Below are positions 1 to 5,665 of a stretch of DNA of 5,665 nucleotides, piece after piece (position 1 is the first letter of the stretch; every line of letters begins with the position of its first letter). The stretch lies in NCBI GenBank assembly GCA_002496635.1, contig DAKQ01000138.1:1-5665 (forward strand), given 5' to 3'. The notes beneath the pieces were generated by a model. It was given only the letters and a program-made list of their open reading frames with translations, made no database searches and was not told where the DNA came from. This DNA comes from Euryarchaeota archaeon UBA82 (lineage in GTDB: Archaea > Thermoplasmatota > Poseidoniia > Poseidoniales > Poseidoniaceae). The position numbers and the translations under genes are program-made.

Positions 1-1283
1 GGTCGAATACCCGAAATACCTGCCTGCAGTAAATCTGAGTGGAAGACAAACAATCCTATAGCAACCAAAACAACAGCCAAAGGGAAGATTTCCCAAAACA
101 GACGGAATGAAAATTCTGTAACTGAATTGGTGATCGGAATCGGGCCTGTCAATGTCATTGAAACACCAAGGCTTTTGACACCTCTTTCCTTTTGATCATC
201 GGTTAATTCCCCCCAAACACAAACACCTTCTTCAGGTACAGGATTGCCATTCGCATCGAATTCACAAGGCCGTTCCATCATGGAAATATTATCGAGACGA
301 CTTTGAGTTTTTTCAATGATTTCCTTTGGTTCAATTTGATAAGAATCGACTGCAACTGCCATAATCGCTCGATCAAGAAGAAGGTCTTCACCTTCCAAGC
401 ACCCATTATCATCGGCCCCTTCAGCATTAGGCTCTGCACTGCATACGTTCGTGTTTCGTGCAAGTTTATCCAAACCAGGTGTGGGAGAACCGTCATTTTC
501 ATACATTTCACCTATGATGAGATCTATCGTTGTCTGGGTTGGAATCTCATATCCGCCAGCAAACTGATCATCACCCGCACTTATTGCATTATTCACACTC
601 TCGGCAAATCCTTCACAGACCTCATCCAAAGTAGGACATTGTTGGCCTAATTGTGTGATGAATGCTTCTCGAATTCGAGGCAAACTTGAATTGATTTCTT
701 TCAGAACTGTAGAAATTGAAAGAATGTAAATAATTTCATCACTTTCATTATCTGATACAAAAGGATTGATCGCTTTTTCAACGAAACTAATTTCTTGTAA
801 AATTCTCTGATCAGTAATGTTGTTATTGTTGGATTCGATATAGATAACCATGACATTAGTTGTCCAATCTTCCTCAACCAATTCGATGAGTTGCTTAACT
901 TCACTGCCTTCAGGAAGGTATACTTCCATGTCACCATTAACATTCAATGCAGGCTTATCCGGATCGTCATCAAATCGTGTATCATCAAGGAATCCAGATG
1001 TTGTAACAAAGTAGACTGTTATCATCAAGAAAAGAGCTACAGTCGCTATTGGAAAACGTGTAATGACTCCAGTTGCACCAGAACGTTGCCATTCACGCTT
1101 GAGTCGCTTAGGTGCGTCAAGAACTGCTTCAACGGCCTTTTTCGGATCAAAATCTTTCACACGTGCGGAAATATCGACAGATGCGAGTTTCATTTTGGAC
1201 TTGCTATAGTCTGTGATGGCCTGAATTCTTCCGACGTCCGTCTCCGAACTAGGAATTTCGTCCGGTTTCGCATCATCGGCCAT
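1..1283 (-). CDS. RND/MMPL-superfamily membrane transporter, N-terminal part (cut by window edge)
   Basis: This is the first 427 residues of a membrane protein whose reading frame stays open through the left edge. Residues 1-72 are hydrophilic and probably cytosolic. A first membrane segment lies at about 74-98. A large hydrophilic, acidic domain follows (about 99-390), with VYLPEGSEV near its start (121-129). A second membrane segment is at about 395-414. The stretch just before it (MTLTGPIPITNSVTEFSFR, 376-394) resembles the end of the extracytoplasmic loop in RND/MMPL (HAE3-like) exporters, which fits this topology. These proteins usually use an ion gradient to move lipids or other hydrophobic molecules; the substrate here is unknown. 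Six cysteines (216, 223, 281, 295, 340, 355) lie in the extracytoplasmic domain. I chose the ATG at 1283 because a strong GGAGGTG site lies 11 nt upstream and I saw no in-frame start in the roughly 60 bases above it. The gene is divergent from valS. The family is fairly sure; the transport role is inferred. Confidence 0.8.
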   Translation of the reverse strand, partial: MADDAKPDEIPSSETDVGRIQAITDYSKSKMKLASVDISARVKDFDPKKAVEAVLDAPKRLKREWQRSGATGVITRFPIATVALFLMITVYFVTTSGFLDDTRFDDDPDKPALNVNGDMEVYLPEGSEVKQLIELVEEDWTTNVMVIYIESNNNNITDQRILQEISFVEKAINPFVSDNESDEIIYILSISTVLKEINSSLPRIREAFITQLGQQCPTLDEVCEGFAESVNNAISAGDDQFAGGYEIPTQTTIDLIIGEMYENDGSPTPGLDKLARNTNVCSAEPNAEGADDNGCLEGEDLLLDRAIMAVAVDSYQIEPKEIIEKTQSRLDNISMMERPCEFDANGNPVPEEGVCVWGELTDDQKERGVKSLGVSMTLTGPIPITNSVTEFSFRLFWEIFPLAVVLVAIGLFVFHSDLLQAGISGIR

Positions 1284-1294
1284 AGTGCAACCTG

Positions 1295-1301
1295 CACCTC
1301 C
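1295..1301 (-). promoter_or_regulatory. Shine-Dalgarno site of the RND-like gene
   Basis: On the minus strand this reads GGAGGTG, a full match to the core of the archaeal anti-Shine-Dalgarno sequence. It ends 11 nt before the ATG at 1283. The spacing is slightly long, but no closer in-frame start codon exists, so the site supports that start. Confidence 0.7.
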
Positions 1302-1330
1302 CTCAGCACCGACATTGAAAGGATTGCCGT

Positions 1331-1338
1331 TATTTTGT
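1331..1338 (-). promoter_or_regulatory. possible TATA element for the RND-like gene
   Basis: The minus strand reads AAAATAAC here, an AT-rich block in an otherwise GC-richer spacer. A transcript starting about 25 nt downstream, near 1310, would carry a leader of roughly 27 nt that includes the GGAGGTG site. This is positional inference from a weak motif; no transcription start is known. Confidence 0.25.
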
Positions 1339-1351
1339 GAGGGAACCGTTC

Positions 1352-1364
1352 AATAACAAATATC
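1352..1364 (+). promoter_or_regulatory. possible TATA element for valS
   Basis: The plus strand reads AATAACAAATATC, the most TATA-like stretch upstream of valS. A start about 25 nt downstream would fall near 1382-1388, inside the C-run of the hairpin at 1383-1399, leaving a leader of about 30 nt. It is back to back with the possible TATA element of the divergent transporter gene. The motif is weak and the assignment rests mainly on spacing. Confidence 0.3.
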
Positions 1365-1382
1365 CTGACGGCGAGTCGGACC

Positions 1383-1399
1383 CCCCCGGTAACTGGGGG
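1383..1399 (+). other. GC-rich hairpin upstream of valS
   Basis: CCCCCGG (1383-1389) can pair with CTGGGGG (1393-1399) around a three-base TAA loop: seven pairs, one of them G-U in the plus-strand RNA. An alternative register pairs ACCCCC (1380-1385) with GGGGGT (1395-1400). It lies 7 nt before the GGTG ribosome-binding site, so if transcribed it could affect valS initiation. No terminator-like T-run follows on either strand. Confidence 0.45.
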
Positions 1400-1406
1400 T
1401 TGGGCC

Positions 1407-1410
1407 GGTG
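1407..1410 (+). promoter_or_regulatory. Shine-Dalgarno site of valS
   Basis: GGTG, part of the archaeal GGAGGTGATCC consensus, sits six bases before the ATG at 1417. The spacing is ideal and supports this start over later methionines, which would cut into the N-terminal region before the PPPYPSG motif. Confidence 0.6.
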
Positions 1411-1416
1411 TAAACA

Positions 1417-3879
1417 ATGAGTACTCCAAGACTACCAGAAAAGCGATGGTCAATCGACCTTGAGAAAAAAATACAAGAGGAACACTATGAAGATTCTGAG
1501 TCCTATCAACATCGTTATGGATTCAAACCATCAAGTGGAAAACCATTGTTCGTTATCGATACCCCCCCACCTTATCCATCCGGAACATGGCACATCGGAG
1601 CAGTTGCTCAATATTCGATGATCGATGTCATAGCCCGGTCGCAACGATTGCTCGGTAAAGAAGTGTATTTCCCATGGGGTGTCGACAGAAACGGAATCAA
1701 CATCGAATTTACTGTTGAGAAGAACACAAAAAGAAAGATGAAAACATACGATAGAGAAGAGTTCCTTAATTTGTGCCGTGAAACAATTGAAACATTCACT
1801 CAAGCGATGAGAAAAACAGCAGCAAGAGTCGGTTTATCATGCGATTTTGCATCTGAATATCTCACAGATGCACCTGATTATCGTGCAGTCACGCAGTCTA
1901 TCTTCATCGACTTATTCAAGAAAGGAGACATCATTGAAGATCTCCGGCCAAACATCTACGATCCAGTAGAAGGTACAACCATTGCTGATGCTGAAGTTGA
2001 GCGTATTGCGAGGAAGACCAAACTGGTTGATGTTAAATGGCAAACTGAATCTGGTGAAGAATTAATCATTTCAACAACACGTCCAGAGATGATTTGTGCA
2101 TGCGGTGTTGTTGTTGTTCATCCAGATGATGATAGATACAAACATCTTGTTGGCGAGAAAGCCATTTTACCAATGCCTGTAAATGGCAGAGAGACAACTG
2201 TTGAAATTCAAACTCATCCATCTGTTAAATCAGAATTTGGTAGCGGTATTTTGATGGTTTGTTCGTTTGGAGATCAGAACGATGTTTCCGTTTTTAGAGA
2301 ACTTGGATTGACTCCTTTCCAAGCAATTGATCTGGACGGTTGCATGACAGATATTTCCGCTGAACTTGCAGGAATGCCAGTCATAGAAGCACGAGTTAAA
2401 GCAACAGAAATATTAGAGAGTGCTGGAAAAATTTCACAAATTGAAGAGCGTTCGCAAGAAATTCCAGTTTCTGAACGTGGAAAGAATCCGGTTGAAATTA
2501 TACTTCTCAAAGAATGGTATGTTCGACAAACCCATATTCAAGACCGTATGCGAGAACATATTGATGAAATTGAATTCCATCCTCCAAGGAACAGACAATT
2601 TTTACTCGATTGGATGGATAACATCAGTATAGATTGGCCGATATCAAGACGACGATGGTATCACACAGAGATTCCTATTTGGTATTCTGAAGATGAACAA
2701 TACATCGTCGTACCTCCATCAGGAGACTACGTACAACCATGGAAAGAACAACCTCCGTCAAACTCTCGTGTTCTCAATCGGGAATCCCGAGATGATGTTG
2801 GTTCGTTTAGTGAGATGAAGAATACACTCGGAACGATACGTGGCGAAGAGAAAGTGTTTGACACTTGGATGGATTCATCAAATTCAAATCTCTTCGTGAG
2901 TGGATACTTAAATCACCCAGAGGTTTTCGAAAAAGCATTCCCAACCGCATTGAGGCCTCAAGGAAAGGAGATCGTTCGAACATGGTTGTACTATACATTG
3001 CTGAAGTCGACACTGCTCCTTGACAAACCTGGATTCCAGCATGTTTGGATTGATGGGCTTGGAATGGATCCATGGGGTAGAAAAATGTCGAAATCACTCG
3101 GCAATGGTATTGATGCAGACAGTGTTCTCGAATGCGGCGCTGGTGGCCGTACAGGTTCTTGGAAAGTCAAGGGACCAAGCGGTTCAGTTAGCCTCAAAGC
3201 GAACAAAATAGGAAGCGAATGTTTCAGATTGTGGAAAGCATGTGAAGCCCAAGTTGGAGATGATTTCCATATCAACCCAGAAGAAATTGAAGCCAAATAT
3301 TTCGGCGTGCTTACAAAACTGTTCAACGTTGCTCGGTTTGCAAGTCAATTTGAAATGCCAGAAGAGGAGCCAAATACAGTCTTCCCAGTCGAAGATCGAT
3401 GGATTCGTTCCGAATTTTCAGCAACTATGAACAGTGTAGAATCTTCATGGAACAACCTAGACATTTACACAGCAACACAAGCACTCAAGACCTTTGGAAC
3501 TGGAGTATTGCCATCACATTGGCTCGAAATGGCGAAAACTCGACTCTACGATGGAGACATGCATGCAGCATGGACAATTCATTCAATTTTGAAAGATTTC
3601 TTAGCAGCCTTTAGCCCAGTTTGTCCGTTCTTTTGCCATCATATTTCGATGACACTCTATGGAGAAAGTTCAGTTGATGTTGATCAATTCCCTCTTCAAG
3701 GTGCAATTGATGAAGATCTCAACATCCTAACACCAGAAATTGAAGCCTTCAACAGTGAAGTTTGGAAGACAAAGAAAGAGCAAGGACTATCACTCAACGC
3801 TGAAATCGAAGGGATCGTTATTCCTCAATCGCTTGAAGAGTTCGATGGGACATTATCACGGATGCACAAGTTACTCTGA
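1417..3879 (+). CDS. valS: valyl-tRNA synthetase, archaeal type
   Basis: This class Ia aminoacyl-tRNA synthetase charges tRNA-Val with valine using ATP in the cytosol and edits mischarged threonine. The 820 residues run as follows: N-terminal catalytic half with PPPYPSGTWHIGA (50-62), where HIGA replaces HIGH; GTTIADAEVE (186-195); CP1 editing domain from about 200 to 345, starting with STTRPE (219-224) and including SGILMVCSFGDQNDV (276-290); WPISRRRW (407-414); FDTWMDSS (481-488); TALRPQGKEIVRTW (510-523); KMSKS (556-560); and the helical anticodon-binding domain from about 650, ending near NSEVWKTKKEQGLSLN (779-794). These blocks match archaeal ValRS rather than IleRS or LeuRS. The gene is complete, with a GGTG site six bases upstream. 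Two oddities are an insertion at about 576-598 right after KMSKS, and loss of the zinc-binding cysteine pairs found in Pyrococcus-type ValRS. The 3' end overlaps dinB by 9 bp. Confidence 0.95.
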   Translation: MSTPRLPEKRWSIDLEKKIQEEHYEDSESYQHRYGFKPSSGKPLFVIDTPPPYPSGTWHIGAVAQYSMIDVIARSQRLLGKEVYFPWGVDRNGINIEFTVEKNTKRKMKTYDREEFLNLCRETIETFTQAMRKTAARVGLSCDFASEYLTDAPDYRAVTQSIFIDLFKKGDIIEDLRPNIYDPVEGTTIADAEVERIARKTKLVDVKWQTESGEELIISTTRPEMICACGVVVVHPDDDRYKHLVGEKAILPMPVNGRETTVEIQTHPSVKSEFGSGILMVCSFGDQNDVSVFRELGLTPFQAIDLDGCMTDISAELAGMPVIEARVKATEILESAGKISQIEERSQEIPVSERGKNPVEIILLKEWYVRQTHIQDRMREHIDEIEFHPPRNRQFLLDWMDNISIDWPISRRRWYHTEIPIWYSEDEQYIVVPPSGDYVQPWKEQPPSNSRVLNRESRDDVGSFSEMKNTLGTIRGEEKVFDTWMDSSNSNLFVSGYLNHPEVFEKAFPTALRPQGKEIVRTWLYYTLLKSTLLLDKPGFQHVWIDGLGMDPWGRKMSKSLGNGIDADSVLECGAGGRTGSWKVKGPSGSVSLKANKIGSECFRLWKACEAQVGDDFHINPEEIEAKYFGVLTKLFNVARFASQFEMPEEEPNTVFPVEDRWIRSEFSATMNSVESSWNNLDIYTATQALKTFGTGVLPSHWLEMAKTRLYDGDMHAAWTIHSILKDFLAAFSPVCPFFCHHISMTLYGESSVDVDQFPLQGAIDEDLNILTPEIEAFNSEVWKTKKEQGLSLNAEIEGIVIPQSLEEFDGTLSRMHKLL

Positions 3880-5019
3880 TTCGTCAATACCGTCCAATGT
3901 CATTTGACGGTGATCGATTTCTTCGAGTTGACCTAAACGAAATCCTACAAGGCGTATGTTTTGTTCTTGATTTACGTTTTGTGCGAAGAGACGGCGGACT
4001 TGCCGTAAGAACACATCTGTATCATCCATTGCAACAGGAATAGACCGACCGTGAGTGTGTGTTTCAAATCCAGTATATCGTAACTTCACCTCGGCAAGCC
4101 TACCTGCAATACCCTCCTCTCTCGCTTTTTCCATGACCCTACTCGTCAGATTTTCAAGGACTTCTAAAACAACTTCATGATTCGATTGATCAATCGGAAA
4201 GGTACGCTCTTTTCCGATGGAACGGCGAGAACGAATTGGACTTACCTCGTTTGATGTCGTCCCATCTACAACACGAAGAAGCCATGAAGCAAATCGTTCA
4301 GAAGTCATTCTCGCTAGAGTTAGTTCTCCTAATTCCGAGGCTTCATCGACGGTTGTAATACCCCATTCAGCTAATCTATTGGCCGTTTTTGGCCCAATCC
4401 CAGGCACTTCACGTACTGAGCGTTGTTGGAAGAACGACGTGATTTCATCTGGTAGTACACGATGTATTCCATTTGGTTTGTTTACTTCAGAAGACATTTT
4501 TGCAACGACTCGAGTAGAACCAATTCCAAAGGAAGCGGTCAAGCCAACTGAATCGGTAATTTCGTTCTGAATTCTTCGTGCGAGTCCTAGTGCTTCATCC
4601 CAGTCTCCCTTCGTATAATCGGTTATGTCGAGATACGCCTCATCGATGCTTGCCTGTTCAAATTTGTCCGCATATTTTCGCAAAATCTTCATGACACGTC
4701 GAGATGCCATCGAATAGAGTGAACGAGTCCCTCTGATATATCGGCCAGAGCCATATGGGCTTCCTGGGCATCGTCGCCATGCTTCTGTAATGGGCATAGC
4801 AGAACGCACTCCATAGGTTCGAGCAGCATAATTACAGGTCGAAACAATACCCCTTCCTCGACCTTGTTGCGGGTCTGATCCGATAATCAATGGCTGATCT
4901 TCTGGGAATCCATGATGGAGCATTTCAACCGACGCAAAAAAAGCATCTAAGTCACAATGAATCAGAATTCGTTGCTCGCTCACAATGCAAGATAAATGCC
5001 GAAGGTGTTTGAAATTCAT
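3871..5019 (-). CDS. dinB: Y-family DNA polymerase IV (translesion polymerase)
   Basis: This enzyme copies past damaged template bases at low fidelity. The 382 residues show the whole family: CDLDAFFASVE (22-32) carries the first metal-binding aspartate (D23) and the expected steric gate F28; STCNYAARTYGVRSAMP (60-76) is the fingers signature; SIDEAYLD (124-131) holds the catalytic D126 and E127; GLTASFGIGSTRVVAKMSS (159-177) completes the palm; VPGIGPKTANRLAEWGI (205-221) is the thumb helix-hairpin-helix; the little finger runs from about 265 to 370. The tail RQMTLDGIDESE only weakly resembles a sliding-clamp motif. The ATG at 5019 has GAGGG directly before it and adds about 15 residues before the usual N-terminus. 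A GTG at 4983 (residue 13) would give 370 residues, nearer the usual 350-360. It converges on valS and follows the serA-like gene on the same strand. Catalytic residues are intact, so it should be active. Confidence 0.95.
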   Translation of the reverse strand: MNFKHLRHLSCIVSEQRILIHCDLDAFFASVEMLHHGFPEDQPLIIGSDPQQGRGRGIVSTCNYAARTYGVRSAMPITEAWRRCPGSPYGSGRYIRGTRSLYSMASRRVMKILRKYADKFEQASIDEAYLDITDYTKGDWDEALGLARRIQNEITDSVGLTASFGIGSTRVVAKMSSEVNKPNGIHRVLPDEITSFFQQRSVREVPGIGPKTANRLAEWGITTVDEASELGELTLARMTSERFASWLLRVVDGTTSNEVSPIRSRRSIGKERTFPIDQSNHEVVLEVLENLTSRVMEKAREEGIAGRLAEVKLRYTGFETHTHGRSIPVAMDDTDVFLRQVRRLFAQNVNQEQNIRLVGFRLGQLEEIDHRQMTLDGIDESE

Positions 5020-5179
5020 CCCTCACTTTCATAGTACCTCTGCGAAATAGAACCCTACTGTCTTCGCCAGACTGCAGGAAGCATCACTCCTGCAAATTGG
5101 CGGTAGCGAACATCGTTCAGCATGATGTTGAGTTGCAACAATATTCGGATGAAAGTGCTCTTCGATAGGGCACAAGCCG
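5020..5179. other. intergenic region between the serA-like gene and dinB
   Basis: This 160-bp spacer holds several inverted repeats and no convincing gene. Besides the hairpin at 5065-5102, TGTTG (5126-5130) pairs with CAACA (5136-5140), and AACATC (5109-5114) pairs with GATGTT (5124-5129). The two overlap, so only one can form at a time. I see no tRNA-like T-arm and no long T-run on the minus strand that would end serA transcription. Read on the minus strand, CTATTTC at 5043-5049 is a weak TATA candidate about 27 bases before the dinB ATG. Confidence 0.5.
5065..5102 (-). repeat. interrupted inverted repeat upstream of dinB
   Basis: TGCAGGA (5073-5079) and TCCTGCA (5088-5094) are perfect 7-bp inverted arms around an 8-base centre. 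They are flanked by a second perfect arm pair, CGCCA (5065-5069) and TGGCG (5098-5102), separated by a 3x3 mismatch. The centre is about 64 bases upstream of the dinB ATG. It could be an operator for a dimeric regulator or an RNA hairpin between serA and dinB. It is not a standard intrinsic terminator because no T-run follows on the minus strand. Confidence 0.55.
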
Positions 5180-5665
5180 CTAAGAAAGCGAAGAACGATT
5201 CACAGTTGTTTCAGGGAATGAACCATTCAGTGCAACAAGAACTGCGTCTACAATGTCCAAACCAACACGGCGTTGAGCCTCAATTGTTGCAGCACCTATG
5301 TGAGGGGTGCCATGGAAATGAGGATGTTGAAGGAGGGAAGAAGATGGATCAACAGGTTCATTTTCAAACACATCAAGTGCAAGAGATGAAAGTTGTCCAT
5401 TCTCAAGTGCCTCTAATGCCGCTGCTTCATCTACGATTCCACCCCTTGCACAATTTACGATATGATTTCCACAAGGTAAGTTATTAGGGTCTTTACCAGG
5501 CATCATTGAAATCTTTTCTGAATCAACAAGATGTCGTGTTTCATCTGTAAGATTACAATGAATCGAGAGGTGAGTGCACCGTTTGAACAAACTATCAACT
5601 GATCTATGCATCGATACATCAAATTTCTTGGCCACTGTATTTGGGAGATAAGGATCATATGAATG
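5180..5665 (-). CDS. serA: D-2-hydroxyacid dehydrogenase, probably phosphoglycerate dehydrogenase, C-terminal part
   Basis: The last 161 residues of an NAD-dependent dehydrogenase are visible; the frame is open through the right edge, so the N-terminus lies outside. In serine biosynthesis such an enzyme oxidises 3-phosphoglycerate to 3-phosphohydroxypyruvate. Numbering from the window edge, YDPYLP (3-8) is the end of the second Rossmann strand, whose aspartate favours NAD over NADP; NCARGGIVDE (71-80) holds catalytic Arg74; DVFENEP (98-104) holds catalytic Glu103; TPHIGAATIEAQ (120-131) holds catalytic His122. The Arg-to-Glu spacing of 29 matches E. coli SerA. The protein ends about 40 residues after the histidine, so there is no C-terminal ACT regulatory domain and it would be a short form. 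About nine extra residues (58-66, with DPNNLPCG) precede the catalytic arginine. The substrate could instead be glyoxylate or another 2-oxoacid; the GGIVDE and IEAQ patterns favour SerA. dinB follows 160 bp downstream on the same strand. Confidence 0.85.
   Translation of the reverse strand, partial: HSYDPYLPNTVAKKFDVSMHRSVDSLFKRCTHLSIHCNLTDETRHLVDSEKISMMPGKDPNNLPCGNHIVNCARGGIVDEAAALEALENGQLSSLALDVFENEPVDPSSSLLQHPHFHGTPHIGAATIEAQRRVGLDIVDAVLVALNGSFPETTVNRSSLS

Noticed and set aside
303..1340. Plus-strand open frames at 303-650 and 891-1340
   Set aside because: Both lie opposite the RND-like gene, whose minus-strand frame is open for 427 codons and shows clear membrane topology and family motifs.
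1190..1453. Minus-strand 87-residue frame spanning the divergent spacer
   Set aside because: It overlaps the starts of both the transporter gene and valS in other frames, covers their ribosome-binding sites, and has no recognisable protein features.
1562..1568. C7 run inside valS that could cause slippage, with a second C7 run at 1381-1387
   Set aside because: The run encodes the conserved PPP of the class I signature (residues 50-52), so codon constraint explains it. Phase variation of an essential synthetase is implausible.
5065..5102. Inverted repeat as an intrinsic terminator for the serA-like gene
   Set aside because: No T-run follows on the minus strand, and archaeal termination normally depends on T-rich tracts.
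5020..5179. Possible tRNA or small structured RNA gene in the serA-dinB spacer
   Set aside because: Several short stems exist, but no T-arm consensus, acceptor stem or cloverleaf can be assembled on either strand, and the stems compete with each other.
5122..5487. Plus-strand open frame of 121 residues, rich in Gln and His
   Set aside because: It lies mostly antisense to the serA-like gene, which has intact catalytic motifs. Its protein has no recognisable motif, and its composition is what an antisense frame of a coding gene gives.
1..5665. Mobile element, CRISPR array, defence island or toxin-antitoxin cassette
   Set aside because: I saw no transposase motifs, terminal repeats, regularly spaced repeats or small paired genes. 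The window is filled by four recognisable housekeeping or transport genes.

Overview
The window looks like chromosomal DNA from an uncultivated archaeon, most likely a Thermoplasmatota lineage such as the marine Poseidoniales (Marine Group II). The main reason is the valyl-tRNA synthetase. It is of the archaeal type, with an HIGA instead of HIGH signature, a WPISRRR motif and a TALRPQGKEIVRTW motif. The ribosome-binding sites (GGAGGTG and GGTG) match the archaeal anti-Shine-Dalgarno sequence. Genes are tightly packed, moderately AT-rich and without introns. The taxonomic placement is inferred from remembered family patterns, not from a search.

Layout from left to right. (1) Positions 1-1283, minus strand: the N-terminal 427 residues of an RND/MMPL-type membrane transporter, cut by the left edge. 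It has a cytosolic N-terminus, one membrane segment, a large extracytoplasmic domain with six cysteines, and a second membrane segment. (2) Positions 1284-1416: a divergent intergenic region with a strong ribosome-binding site for the transporter, a GGTG site for valS, possible TATA elements and a GC-rich hairpin. (3) Positions 1417-3879, plus strand: a complete valS of 820 residues with an unusual glycine- and lysine-rich insertion just after the KMSKS loop. (4) Positions 3871-5019, minus strand: a complete Y-family DNA polymerase IV (dinB) that overlaps the valS 3' end by 9 bp, tail to tail. (5) Positions 5020-5179: a short intergenic stretch with several inverted repeats, the clearest being a perfect 7-bp palindrome arm pair. 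(6) Positions 5180-5665, minus strand: the C-terminal 161 residues of an NAD-dependent D-2-hydroxyacid dehydrogenase, most like phosphoglycerate dehydrogenase (SerA), cut by the right edge.

The genes do not form one pathway. They are housekeeping functions: transport, tRNA charging, translesion DNA synthesis and serine biosynthesis. The serA-like gene and dinB point the same way 160 bp apart and could share a transcript. I see no mobile element, CRISPR array, tRNA or rRNA gene, or defence or toxin cassette, and no convincing new biological system. The points most worth a second look are the ValRS insertion, the cysteine-rich transporter domain and the inverted repeat upstream of dinB.
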